Shown here: positions 1-7,553 of the stretch, in pieces
Numbering within the stretch: position 1 is the first letter of the stretch
Layout of the letters: each line of letters begins with the position of its first letter
Origin: Bacillota bacterium
Lineage (GTDB): Bacteria > Bacillota > Clostridia > Acetivibrionales > DSM-1351
DNA length: 15,048 nt
NCBI GenBank assembly: GCA_023391425.1
Contig: JAEWAX010000151.1
Span: 1-15,048 of the forward strand
Direction: 5' to 3'
Program-made: the position numbers and the translations under genes
The notes under the pieces: model-generated
What the model saw: only the letters and a program-made list of their open reading frames with translations
Told to the model about the DNA's origin: nothing
Databases searched by the model: none

Positions 1-71
1 CATCATGTAATATAATCAATTCATAAGCTTAGGAAAGCTTACGAAACATTATTGAATTTAGTATATAGTAA

Positions 72-155
72 GAGCTACAGCTCTTTAAGGAAATCGCCTT
101 ACCCGGCTCACGGTATGTGCGTATTAATAATCAAATTTTTGTGAGCCAGAAAGGC
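72..155 (+). promoter_or_regulatory. Possible structured 5' leader of the ferredoxin gene
   Basis: Three short stems follow one another just upstream of the ferredoxin-like gene. GAGC (72-75) pairs with GCTC (80-83), AAGG (87-90) with CCTT (97-100), and GGCTCAC (105-111) pairs perfectly with GTGAGCC (141-147). GCCTT at 96-100 could instead pair with AAGGC at 151-155, which includes the only purine-rich ribosome-binding-like stretch before the gene. This is a possible translational switch. I do not recognise a known riboswitch class here, and chance pairing in AT-rich DNA cannot be excluded. Confidence 0.3.
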
Positions 156-168
156 TATGGTACTTAAT

Positions 169-903
169 ATGAAAAGAAATATAATCAGTATTAATGAAGA
201 AAAATGCAATGGTTGCGGGCTATGTGTAAATGCTTGTCACGAGGGTGCTCTTATACTTGAGAATGGAAAAGCAAAGTTAATCTCAGACAGTTATTGTGAT
301 GGCCTAGGAAATTGTTTGCCAGAGTGCCCTACAAACGCAATTACCATCGAAGAACGTGAGGCTGATGCTTATGATGAAGAATTAGTTATGAAGAATATGA
401 AAATGAAGGCTACTGCACAGAGTTCTATCCCTACACAGCCTCCAATTCATAGTGGCTGTCCTGGTTCAAGAGCAATGGCAATAAAGAAACCTGCTCAAGG
501 AGCTACTTCAATTCAACCTCAGGCAGAAGCTATCACCTCAGAGCTAATGCAATGGCCTTGCCAAATAAAACTAGTGCCTGTAAATGCACCATACTTTGAC
601 AACTGTGACTTGTTGATTGCAGCAGATTGTACTGCATTTGCTTATGCTAATATCCACAAGGATTTTATGAAGAATAGAATAACTCTGATAGGCTGTCCTA
701 AACTTGATGAGGGTGACTATTCAGAAAAGCTGACAGCAATAATTGCAAATAATAATATAAATAGCGTAAAGGTTTTGAGAATGGAAGTCCCTTGCTGCGG
801 CGGTATTGTAAATGCTGTTAAAACGGCCCTAATACAGTCTGGGAAAATGATTCCTTGGAGTATAGTGATTATAGGAACAAATGGCGAAGTACTACAAAGC
901 TGA
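169..903 (+). CDS. 4Fe-4S dicluster ferredoxin-like protein
   Basis: Predicted cytoplasmic iron-sulfur protein of about 244 residues, probably an electron carrier or redox-associated factor; its partner is not known. The N-terminal third is a bacterial ferredoxin domain. The first cluster motif is C-x2-C-x2-C-x3-C (CNGCGLCVNAC, residues 13-23), followed by a second motif CDGLGNCLPECP. A Ser/Thr/Gln/Pro-rich linker containing HSGCPGS joins it to a C-terminal domain with more conserved-looking cysteines (AADC, GCPKLD, EVPCCGG). From memory, relatives with this layout often lie near hybrid-cluster protein (hcp) genes; no such gene is in the window. An in-frame ATG at 157 lies only 2 nt after the AAGG ribosome-binding-like stretch, so ATG 169, which matches the usual MKR-x-I-I start of relatives, is preferred. 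The gene stands alone and ends before the terminator at 1061. Family assignment is firm; biological role is open. Confidence 0.85.
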   Translation: MKRNIISINEEKCNGCGLCVNACHEGALILENGKAKLISDSYCDGLGNCLPECPTNAITIEEREADAYDEELVMKNMKMKATAQSSIPTQPPIHSGCPGSRAMAIKKPAQGATSIQPQAEAITSELMQWPCQIKLVPVNAPYFDNCDLLIAADCTAFAYANIHKDFMKNRITLIGCPKLDEGDYSEKLTAIIANNNINSVKVLRMEVPCCGGIVNAVKTALIQSGKMIPWSIVIIGTNGEVLQS

Positions 904-1060
904 TTTTCGCGAAGTAGATTTTATGTATAATAGGTTCAGAATTTATACTATTTATATTATGCCAGTTAGCATTTAGTAACCGTAAATTTAATGATGTATA
1001 ATCAGTTTTTTGTATAATGATAGTATTAGTTACTATTACTTTAATACAAATTAGTATTAT

Positions 1061-1101
1061 AATAGGTCTATAAGCGAAATCGTTTATTGACCTATTTTTT
1101 T
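1061..1101 (+). terminator. Rho-independent terminator after the ferredoxin gene
   Basis: AATAGGTC (1061-1068) pairs with GACCTATT (1089-1096). A T-T mismatch follows, then an inner stem ATAAGCG/CGTTTAT with one G-U pair around an AAAT loop. A run of T residues to 1101 follows. It lies about 160 nt beyond the ferredoxin stop codon, and I see no gene in between. It separates that gene from mtnN. Confidence 0.85.
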
Positions 1102-1167
1102 GTTATTATATAGATAGCAAATTGATTACATTTTATGGCTGCATCATTGCGGCTCATGGAGGTTTAT

Positions 1168-1929
1168 ATGATAATCGGTATTATTGGAGCGATGCAGCAA
1201 GAAATCAAGCTATTAACTGAAAGTATGAAAATAAGAGAAACCCAAACAATAGGAATGAGAGAATACTATTTGGGTAAACTATTTGGAAAAGAAGCCGTAT
1301 TAGTTTTCTCAAAATGCGGGAAAGTTGCTGCTGCCTCAACTGTTACTACTCTAATAGAAATTTTTAAGGTTGATTTAGTTCTTTTTACAGGTGTGGCCGG
1401 AGGTGCAGATAAAGCCTTAAATATAGGTGATATAATTATAGCTGATAAGTTAGTGCAACATGACATGGATGCAAGTGCTCTAGCTGGATTTAGGAAGTTT
1501 GAGATACCTTTGCTAGACATCGATACCTTCAAGCCTTCAGAAAAAATGGTCAATCTTGCAAAGCTTTCTGCTCAGCATTACATCTCAGAATATATGAAAG
1601 AGGATGTTGCACAGAGTGATTTAGAGGAATTTAACATAACAGCTCCCAACGTAGTAGTAGGTACAGTTGCAAGCGGTGACCAATTCATTGCTGATAGCCA
1701 AAAGGTACAAAGTCTTACCTCCGAAATAGAGAATTTGAAGTGTATCGAAATGGAAGGTGCAGCTGTAGCTCAAGTTTGTTATGAGCGTGATGTTGACTAC
1801 ATAGTATTTAGAGTAATATCAGACAAAGCCGATGAGCATGCTAGTATAAATTTTCCAAAGTTCATTGAAAAAACTGCAAGTCATTTTACTCGCGGCATTA
1901 TAGAGCGTTTCATCAATGAGATAGCTTGA
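1168..1929 (+). CDS. mtnN: 5'-methylthioadenosine/S-adenosylhomocysteine nucleosidase
   Basis: Cytoplasmic N-glycosidase that cleaves adenine from methylthioadenosine and S-adenosylhomocysteine, feeding methionine salvage and removing a methyltransferase inhibitor. The N-terminus MIIGIIGAMQQEI places Glu12 exactly as in the family. Glu196 in MEGAA and Asp219 in ISDKAD correspond to Escherichia coli Glu174 and Asp197, the catalytic and substrate-binding pair. FTGVAGGAD is the phosphorylase-fold glycine loop. The protein has 253 residues against about 232 in E. coli; the extra residues (about 20) sit near residues 130-155 in an acidic stretch containing MKEDVAQSDLEEF. Start: ATG 1168 has TGGAGG at 1157-1162, 5 nt away. 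The longer reading from 1135 lacks a ribosome binding site and would add residues the family does not have. Single gene between two terminators. Confidence 0.95.
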   Translation: MIIGIIGAMQQEIKLLTESMKIRETQTIGMREYYLGKLFGKEAVLVFSKCGKVAAASTVTTLIEIFKVDLVLFTGVAGGADKALNIGDIIIADKLVQHDMDASALAGFRKFEIPLLDIDTFKPSEKMVNLAKLSAQHYISEYMKEDVAQSDLEEFNITAPNVVVGTVASGDQFIADSQKVQSLTSEIENLKCIEMEGAAVAQVCYERDVDYIVFRVISDKADEHASINFPKFIEKTASHFTRGIIERFINEIA

Positions 1930-1944
1930 TATTCGAGTCAATAG

Positions 1945-1980
1945 TAAAGCCAACCAATTCAAACTGGTTGGCTTTATTTA
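1945..1980 (+). terminator. Terminator after mtnN
   Basis: A perfect 12-bp stem, TAAAGCCAACCA (1945-1956) with TGGTTGGCTTTA (1965-1976), encloses an 8-nt loop and is followed by a short T-rich tail. It begins 15 nt after the mtnN stop codon. Confidence 0.8.
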
Positions 1981-2174
1981 TCTAATGTCTACTGTTCCTA
2001 TTACTCTCCCGTTTTTATTCTATTTAATCTAGAACCTTAATTTTATAATGACGAATTAAGCACTTAACATAATTACAAAATTATGTAACACAATTATTTT
2101 CTAAATAATATACTGCTATTAAGAATGAAACAACACAAAGTTTTATTTAATTTTCAATGTAAAGGTGATTGAGG

Positions 2175-2618
2175 ATGCCATATACAAATAGAGAATTATT
2201 TGCAAGATTATTACAATGTGAAGCTGGTGGTGAAGGTGATGCTGGCATGCGAGCAGTAGCATCTGTCATAATGAACAGAGTTACTGTTCCCTATGGTGAG
2301 TTTTTTAAATTACTACATGGTGATGTAAGAGCAGCAATCCTTCAAGCAGGACAATTCACATGCCTCAAAGAAGTAGTTGCTGGACAATATAACCCTCAGA
2401 ATATTTATAATATGAATCCAGAGGAAGTACATTATGATATAGTAGATTGGGCTTTATCTGGTAACACTCTGGGCGCAGTTGCCAACTCTCTTTGGTATTA
2501 CAACCCATTTAGCCCTACATGTGGCTCTTTTTTCCCACCAGGGAATACAGGTGTAATCTTTAATAGAATTAACAAACATTGCTTTTATATTCCTACACAG
2601 AAGTACGCATCCACATAG
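2175..2618 (+). CDS. cwlJ: Spore cortex-lytic / cell wall hydrolase, CwlJ type
   Basis: A 147-residue protein that is almost entirely one SleB/CwlJ (Hydrolase_2) domain and lacks a signal peptide, as Bacillus CwlJ does. CwlJ is a coat-associated enzyme that degrades spore cortex during germination. The N-terminus FARLLQCEAGGEG aligns with the CwlJ/SleB signature around the predicted catalytic glutamate (Glu16 here). The C-terminus has the expected SLWYYNP and HCFYIPT segments. The ribosome binding site AAAGGTG (2161-2167) is 7 nt before ATG 2175; a TTG at 2169 would touch it and is rejected. A gerQ-like gene follows after 88 nt, the same order as in Bacillus, where GerQ is needed for CwlJ placement. 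That pairing argues for CwlJ over other members of the family. I could not identify a convincing sporulation promoter upstream. Confidence 0.88.
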   Translation: MPYTNRELFARLLQCEAGGEGDAGMRAVASVIMNRVTVPYGEFFKLLHGDVRAAILQAGQFTCLKEVVAGQYNPQNIYNMNPEEVHYDIVDWALSGNTLGAVANSLWYYNPFSPTCGSFFPPGNTGVIFNRINKHCFYIPTQKYAST

Positions 2619-2706
2619 CAAAGTTCTCAACAAAAACTTATACTTGGTAAAAACTATAACTGTGATAAAACATTATAAAATTATAGAGAAAGGAAGTTAT
2701 TAATTT

Positions 2707-3069
2707 ATGAAAAATTCTTATGTTCCATATTACAACTTGCCATGCTGCTATGAGGAACGTCCTAACGGAGCTCCTAGCCAGGTCATCCCTGGAGCACCAC
2801 AAAACATGAATCAACTTGCGCCAATAACACCTACTACTGAACCACAAGCAATGACACTGCAAAGCACCGAATATTTGAATGGCTATTTACGTACACAGAT
2901 AGGAAAAATGGTAAGAATAGAATTTCTTATAGGAACAGGAACTCTTCTTGATAGGACCGGGACATTACTGAGTGTTGGAGCAAATTTCCTTACGATTAGA
3001 CAAGTTCAAACAGATGACATTGTTGCATGTGACTTTTTCTCAATTAAGTTTATTACATTCCTATTATAA
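2707..3069 (+). CDS. gerQ: Spore coat protein GerQ-like
   Basis: A 120-residue protein with the GerQ layout. A Pro/Gln/Asn/Tyr-rich low-complexity N-terminus (about residues 1-50) with several PYY, PCCYE and PGAPQ runs is followed by a compact C-terminal domain. That domain begins with the segment EYLNGYLRTQIGK and ends in a beta-rich stretch with FITFLL. In Bacillus, GerQ sits in the spore coat, is cross-linked through N-terminal lysines and retains CwlJ. Only one lysine (Lys2) is near the N-terminus here, so transglutaminase cross-linking may not apply. The ribosome binding site GAGAAAGGAAG (2686-2696) precedes ATG 2707. It is placed after cwlJ on the same strand, with no terminator in the 88-nt gap, and is closed by the terminator at 3136. 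Sequence similarity is moderate; the neighbour makes the call stronger. Confidence 0.82.
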   Translation: MKNSYVPYYNLPCCYEERPNGAPSQVIPGAPQNMNQLAPITPTTEPQAMTLQSTEYLNGYLRTQIGKMVRIEFLIGTGTLLDRTGTLLSVGANFLTIRQVQTDDIVACDFFSIKFITFLL

Positions 3070-3135
3070 TTCTTATATAATAGCTTATTTAGGGTATAGC
3101 TCACTTATTTACCAGAATGTTAAATGTAGAATATA

Positions 3136-3176
3136 AAAAAATCGCTAGATTAGTACATACCATCTAGCGATTTTTT
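3136..3176 (+). terminator. Terminator after gerQ, probably bidirectional
   Basis: ATCGCTAGAT (3141-3150) pairs perfectly with ATCTAGCGAT (3162-3171). The stem is extended by an A-run (3136-3140) opposite a T-run (3172-3176), with an 11-nt loop. The A/T flanks would let it work on either strand. It marks the end of the cwlJ-gerQ unit. Confidence 0.9.
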
Positions 3177-3360
3177 GTATTATGTAGTATAAAAGAACCT
3201 CTGTTAAGTCTTACTTTGCCTAATGCTTAGGTGGTCTTCCAACTTATAACATAACCCATGAGAGTATTATCACCTACCGCTTACTGCTTTGCATTAAAAA
3301 AAATGCTTTTGGATAAAATTATTAGAATACATTGTATAACTTAAAAGAGGTAATTATACC
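3177..3360. other. Intergenic stretch without a recognised gene
   Basis: From the gerQ terminator to the next ribosome binding site I see no open frame with a ribosome binding site and no RNA gene. There is a short CCTAA/TTAGG hairpin (3219-3231) and an A8 run flanked by GCATT and AATGC (3291-3306). TATAAC near 3335 could be a -10 box, but no -35 box at proper spacing is evident. Confidence 0.4.
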
Positions 3361-3368
3361 AAAGGAGG
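3361..3368 (+). promoter_or_regulatory. Perfect ribosome binding site facing an ACG codon
   Basis: AAAGGAGG is a near-perfect anti-16S match. Seven nt after it, at 3376-3378, is ACG. No ATG, GTG or TTG lies within normal initiation distance in any frame. It fixes the original start of the exporter-like gene at 3376. Confidence 0.8.
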
Positions 3369-3375
3369 CCACTAT

Positions 3376-4245
3376 ACGAAACTAAGACTCGGAAAAAGAA
3401 ATATAAAAACCGCAATTGCAGTATTTTTAAGTGTACTTATATCAAAGATTTTGAAGCTCGAATACCCTTTTTTCACGACAATTGCAGCTATTTTTTCTAT
3501 GGAAAACTCCATAGCAAGTTCATATAAGGCAGGCTTATATAGATTAATCGGCACTATTGTGGGCGCTTTTGTTGGGGTCATTTTTATTTTCATTCAGCCA
3601 GGCAATGCTTTATTAATGGGTGTAGGTACCCTTGTGCTTATTTTTATCTGTAACACCTTCAATTGGGACCGTGCCGTACCCATTGCAGGTGTGATGTTTT
3701 CAGCAATAATGTTAAGCCTTAATAATAAAAACCCTTTACTGTATAGCTTTAGCAGGGTAATAGATACCTTTATAGGAATAGTAATTGCTGTTTCCGTCAA
3801 TTATATTATTTTTCCACCAAATAATCTGGCTCAAATGCGTAAAAGTCTTGATATTATCTCGGAGAAGATTTCTAAACCAATATTAGAGTTTATTTGCTTG
3901 GAAAAAAATTTGGATTTGTGTAGTTTGAGAAGTGAAGTAATTGATTTAATTAAGTTTTTCGAAAATTATAAAACTGAATTCAAACATAAAATAAATAGAA
4001 ATTCTGAGTTCTCTAACATATGCGGAGAGTTGGAATCCCTCAGAAGTATTTTGTCACATCTGAAAACTATTGTTGAACTCCGCCCCCATTGCAGCTTAAG
4101 TCCCGATAATGTTAATAAACTAAGGATTCTAAACCCCTTTGAAATAAAAACCTATGAATTCATAGAAAGCAATGAAAATATTATCTATAACTACCACGTA
4201 GGTAAGGTATTGGATTTAATCCCGAAACTTAATTCAAGCTCTTGA
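3376..4245 (+). CDS. Aromatic acid exporter family protein (ArAE/DUF939 type)
   Basis: Inner-membrane protein of about 289 residues. The N-terminal half has five or six hydrophobic segments. These include TAIAVFLSVLISKIL, a segment around FFTTIAAIFSM, IGTIVGAFVGVIFIFI, LMGVGTLVLIFICNTF, AGVMFSAIMLSL and FIGIVIAVSVNYIIF. A soluble, helical C-terminal half follows from about residue 150. This layout and the N-terminal LGKRNIKTAIAVF and EYPFFTTIAAIFSME motifs match the aromatic acid exporter family 1 (FUSC-related). The substrate is unknown. The reading frame is open from a stop at 3337. The homologous N-terminus begins at ACG 3376, exactly 7 nt after AAAGGAGG, while the first standard start, TTG 3451, has no ribosome binding site and would remove half of the first membrane segment. 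Either ACG is used inefficiently or an ATG was mutated and the gene is being lost; the rest of the frame is intact. It appears to be a single-gene unit. Confidence 0.8.
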   Translation, partial: TKLRLGKRNIKTAIAVFLSVLISKILKLEYPFFTTIAAIFSMENSIASSYKAGLYRLIGTIVGAFVGVIFIFIQPGNALLMGVGTLVLIFICNTFNWDRAVPIAGVMFSAIMLSLNNKNPLLYSFSRVIDTFIGIVIAVSVNYIIFPPNNLAQMRKSLDIISEKISKPILEFICLEKNLDLCSLRSEVIDLIKFFENYKTEFKHKINRNSEFSNICGELESLRSILSHLKTIVELRPHCSLSPDNVNKLRILNPFEIKTYEFIESNENIIYNYHVGKVLDLIPKLNSSS

Positions 4246-4299
4246 TAAATTCAGTTTCCAAGAATAAGAATATGTACATCTATTATGGGAAAAATAAAG

Positions 4300-4330
4300 T
4301 TGTCAGGTTATTTGTTTCTAGAACAAATAA
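4300..4330 (+). promoter_or_regulatory. Candidate operator/promoter of the molybdenum hydroxylase operon
   Basis: TTATTTGTT (4308-4316) and AACAAATAA (4322-4330) form a perfect 9-bp inverted repeat around a TCTAG centre. It begins 2 nt after a good -35-like hexamer TTGTCA (4300-4305). No T-run follows, so it does not look like a terminator. A regulator site is plausible, but the matching -10 box (ACAAAT at 17 nt) is poor. Confidence 0.35.
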
Positions 4331-4383
4331 ATACGGTCACTTTTATGTTATTAGCTGATTTTTTGTAAATAGGAGGTTAGGCT

Positions 4384-6720
4384 TTGAAGGTTACAGTTGG
4401 AATAGGCCAAAGTATTCAGAGAAAAGATGCATTTGACAAGATAAATGGAATAACTAAATATAATATAGATTATAATTCTCCTGGCCTTTTGCATGCAAAA
4501 TTGCTTACCAGTCCATATGCACATGCAAAGATTAAATCAATTGATTTGTCCGAAGCAAATAAACTGCCTGGGGTTAAGGCCATTATTACTGGAAACGCAT
4601 ATCCCGGACTGGTTGGTGTACTCTATGAAGACCGTCCAGTAATTGCACGGGACAAGGTTAGATATCATGGTGAACCTGTAGCTGTAGTGATTGCAGATAC
4701 CCTTTATGCAGCTAATGAAGCTGTAAAGCTAATAAAAGTTGAATATGAGCCATTGCCCGTGGTAAATTCTGTAGAACAGGCTCTGAAAGCAAATGCACCT
4801 CTTGTACATGAAAACATGCTTCAATATAGAATCCTTAAGCCCATATACCCTAATCCTAACACTAATATAGCTAATCATATCAAAATCCGGAAGGGAGATA
4901 TGAATAAAGGTTGGAATGAAAGTGAAGTAACTTTGGAAGAGACCTTTTCCCTTCCTCAAGGCGATCATGTTGCAATGGAGCAGAGAAATGTACGAGCTGA
5001 AATAAAAGCCGATGGAAGGGTTATAATACACACCTCCTCCCAGTCACCTTTTATTGTCCGAAAGTTTATAAGTCGCTATTTTGGAATTAATGACGGGAAG
5101 GTCATTGTCAATACGCCTCTTGTAGGTGGGGCTTTTGGGGGAAAGGCTGCTGTACAGCTTGAACTTATTGCCTATCTTGCTACGAAAGCAGTTGGAGGTA
5201 GAATGGTAAAGCTAGCCAATACAAGAGAGGAAGATATGATAACTTCACCTGGGCGCATAGGGCTAGAAGCTAAAATTAAGCTTGGCGCTACTAAGGATGG
5301 ACTACTTAAAGCAGCAGAAATCACTTATATGGTTGATACGGGAGCATACTCAGATATGGGTGCGGGAATAACCAAATCCATCGGTGAAGATTGCACAGGC
5401 CCATACAAAATTGAAAACTTGCACTGTGACTCCTTGTGTGTCTATACCAATCATCCTTACACCACATCTTTTAGAGGCTTTGGCCATGCAGAATTTACAT
5501 TTGCAATAGAGAGAGCAATGGATTTACTTGCATATAAGCTAAACATAGACCCTTTAGATTTAAGGCTGAAGAATGCTATAGTTTCTGGAGACACAACCCC
5601 CACTCAGGTAGACCTTACTGAAAGCAAGATAGGAGATTTAAAGAAATGTCTTAGTGAATTAAAAAAAATTATTCATTGGAATGAAGGTCAAAAAGTCGAT
5701 ATAGGAGATAATAAGATTAGAGCCAAAGGAATCGGATGTTTTTGGAAAACACCTTCAACACCAACTGATGCTGTGTCATCTGCTGTTATAACCTTCAATC
5801 CTGATGGTAGTATAAATTTAAGTATTGGTTCAGTTGAACTTGGTACCGGAACCAAAACCATACTGGCACAGATTCTTGCCGAACGCTTTAAAATGGATGT
5901 TGGTGATATTCATGTTACCATGGAAGTTAATACAGAATCTAGCCCTGTGCACTGGAAAACAGTTGCAAGTATGACCACTTATATGGTAGGCAGAGCTGTA
6001 TTGGAAGCAGCTGATGATGCAGTGAAACAGCTCATAAGTATTGCTGCTGTTGTACTTCGATACCCTCCTACTGACCTCGATGTGGCAAATGGAAGAGTAA
6101 CTGCAAAAGATAACCCCAATATTTATTTAGATATCACCGAAATAGCATATGGATACAAATATCCTAATGGGAATTCAATAGGCGGGCAAATTATGGGGCA
6201 TGGAAGTTTCATTATGAAGCAACTAACGATACTGGACAAAGAAACTGGCAAAGGAAACCCAGGTCCAGCATGGACAGTAGGGGCACAGGCAGTTGAGGTA
6301 GAATTTGATACCCATGAGTGCACTTACAAAATTCTTAAGGCTGTTTCAGTGATTGATGCGGGAAAGATTATTAATCCTAGTACAGCCAGGGGCGTTATTT
6401 TGGGTGGAATGAGCATGGGTTTGGGCCTTGCAAGGAGCGAAGGCTTTATATTCAGCAATGAGGGAATTGTTCTTAATCCAAATCTTCGTACGTACAGGAT
6501 TATGCATATCGGCGAAGAACCTGAATATATAGTTCAATTTATTGAAACACCCCAAGTGGACGCTCCTTTTGGTGCGAGAGGTATTGGTGAACATGGGGAC
6601 CTTGGTATGCCAGCAGCACTGGCTAACAGTCTATCGTCTGCTGCCAATGTCAACCTCAATCAGCTCCCAATCACACCTGAATCCATATGGAGAAAGAGAA
6701 AGGAAAGTGGCAAACATTGA
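4384..6720 (+). CDS. Xanthine dehydrogenase family, molybdopterin-binding catalytic subunit
   Basis: Catalytic subunit (778 residues) of a three-subunit cytoplasmic molybdenum hydroxylase, which would hydroxylate a heterocycle or aldehyde and pass electrons to the 2Fe-2S and FAD subunits. The N-terminal a/b hammerhead domain starts with QRKDAFDKINGITKY. Cofactor loops are GGAFGGK (248-254), FRGFG (363-367) and ELGTGTKT. The probable catalytic base is Glu736 in GIGEHGD. Length and the gene order Mo-FAD-FeS match E. coli xdhABC. The position of bovine Glu802 is Ala255, and the position of bovine Arg880 aligns without gaps to Ser332, so purine binding as in the bovine enzyme is not supported; aldehyde or other N-heterocycles are possible. 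The TTG start is supported by AGGAGGT (4371-4377) and by the N-terminal homology. It overlaps the next gene by 4 nt. The family call is certain; the substrate is not. Confidence 0.93.
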   Translation: MKVTVGIGQSIQRKDAFDKINGITKYNIDYNSPGLLHAKLLTSPYAHAKIKSIDLSEANKLPGVKAIITGNAYPGLVGVLYEDRPVIARDKVRYHGEPVAVVIADTLYAANEAVKLIKVEYEPLPVVNSVEQALKANAPLVHENMLQYRILKPIYPNPNTNIANHIKIRKGDMNKGWNESEVTLEETFSLPQGDHVAMEQRNVRAEIKADGRVIIHTSSQSPFIVRKFISRYFGINDGKVIVNTPLVGGAFGGKAAVQLELIAYLATKAVGGRMVKLANTREEDMITSPGRIGLEAKIKLGATKDGLLKAAEITYMVDTGAYSDMGAGITKSIGEDCTGPYKIENLHCDSLCVYTNHPYTTSFRGFGHAEFTFAIERAMDLLAYKLNIDPLDLRLKNAIVSGDTTPTQVDLTESKIGDLKKCLSELKKIIHWNEGQKVDIGDNKIRAKGIGCFWKTPSTPTDAVSSAVITFNPDGSINLSIGSVELGTGTKTILAQILAERFKMDVGDIHVTMEVNTESSPVHWKTVASMTTYMVGRAVLEAADDAVKQLISIAAVVLRYPPTDLDVANGRVTAKDNPNIYLDITEIAYGYKYPNGNSIGGQIMGHGSFIMKQLTILDKETGKGNPGPAWTVGAQAVEVEFDTHECTYKILKAVSVIDAGKIINPSTARGVILGGMSMGLGLARSEGFIFSNEGIVLNPNLRTYRIMHIGEEPEYIVQFIETPQVDAPFGARGIGEHGDLGMPAALANSLSSAANVNLNQLPITPESIWRKRKESGKH

Positions 6721-7553
6721 TATCATTTGACTTTGAGTATTATAGACCGGATACAATTGAGGAGGCATTTAATATATTCAACAAGCTTGCCGATTCCGGA
6801 AAAAAGCCTATTTACTATGGAGGAGGAACAGAAATTATAAGTTTGGCCAGAGTAAACCAAATAGAATTTAAATCTGTTGTTGATTTAAAAAGTATTCCTG
6901 AATGTACTACATTAACAACACAGGGCAACCAGATTATACTGGGTGCAGCGCTTCCTTTAACACAAATATGTGAATCAAATGTTTTCCCTTTTCTTACTGA
7001 AGTTGCTAAAAGAGCTGCTGATCATACCTCAAGGAACAGGATAACCTTTGGCGGAAATGTATGCAGTTCACTCCCATATAGAGAGACAGTGATGCCACTG
7101 CTGGTATGCGATGCACAGGTTATAATAGCAGGCAGTAACGGAAAAAGAGCAGTAACAATAAACCAAAATTTCAATCAAAGTATTTCGCTGCAGAAAGGCG
7201 AATTTTTAGTCCAATTTATTATTGATACACAATATGCAGGTTTGCCTTACAAGAGCCTTAAAAAAACCAGACAGGGTGAACTTGATTATCCTTTGGTTTC
7301 CGTTGCTGCAATTAAAAAGGACAAGCATATAAGGTTTTCTTTTAGCGGTGTTTGTCCCTTTCCTTTCAGATCAATACAGATTGAAAACGATTTGAACGAT
7401 TCTGCCTTGCCAATAGTCGACAGGATAAATAATGCGATATTGCATCTTCCAGCCACGATGGTAAACGATATATATGGTTCAGGTGAATACAGACAGTTTG
7501 TCTTGTCTAACACATTAAATGACGTTATGCTGTCACTGGAAGGAGCTATATAA
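6717..7553 (+). CDS. Xanthine dehydrogenase family, FAD-binding subunit
   Basis: Medium subunit (about 278 residues) that holds FAD and passes electrons from the 2Fe-2S centres to the final acceptor. The first FAD-binding motif is YYGGGTE (residues 33-39), the second is ITFGGNVCSS with GGN at 112-114, followed by LPYRE and MPLLVCDA. A C-terminal CO-dehydrogenase-flavoprotein-like domain follows. The start is taken as TTG 6717, whose last bases overlap the TGA of the catalytic subunit gene. AAAGGA at 6703-6708 is 8 nt upstream, and the resulting N-terminus (ISFDFEYYRPDTIEEA) is the family's normal one. An ATG at 6687 in the same frame would add ten charged residues with no homology. The overlap suggests translational coupling and a fixed subunit ratio. 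Confidence 0.92.
   Translation: MISFDFEYYRPDTIEEAFNIFNKLADSGKKPIYYGGGTEIISLARVNQIEFKSVVDLKSIPECTTLTTQGNQIILGAALPLTQICESNVFPFLTEVAKRAADHTSRNRITFGGNVCSSLPYRETVMPLLVCDAQVIIAGSNGKRAVTINQNFNQSISLQKGEFLVQFIIDTQYAGLPYKSLKKTRQGELDYPLVSVAAIKKDKHIRFSFSGVCPFPFRSIQIENDLNDSALPIVDRINNAILHLPATMVNDIYGSGEYRQFVLSNTLNDVMLSLEGAI

Noticed and set aside
1135..1167. Longer mtnN reading from ATG 1135
   Set aside because: No ribosome binding site there; ATG 1168 has TGGAGG at proper spacing and puts Glu12 at the family position.
2067..2086. Inverted repeat ACATAATT / AATTATGT upstream of cwlJ
   Set aside because: Composed almost only of A and T in a very AT-rich gap; chance is likely and no promoter aligns with it.
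2638..2862. 74-codon - strand frame across the cwlJ-gerQ gap
   Set aside because: Overlaps the gerQ ribosome binding site and gene on the opposite strand, with no ribosome binding site of its own.
4246..4383. Molybdenum cofactor riboswitch before the hydroxylase operon
   Set aside because: The gap is short and none of the complex stem structure expected of that RNA was seen, only one simple inverted repeat.
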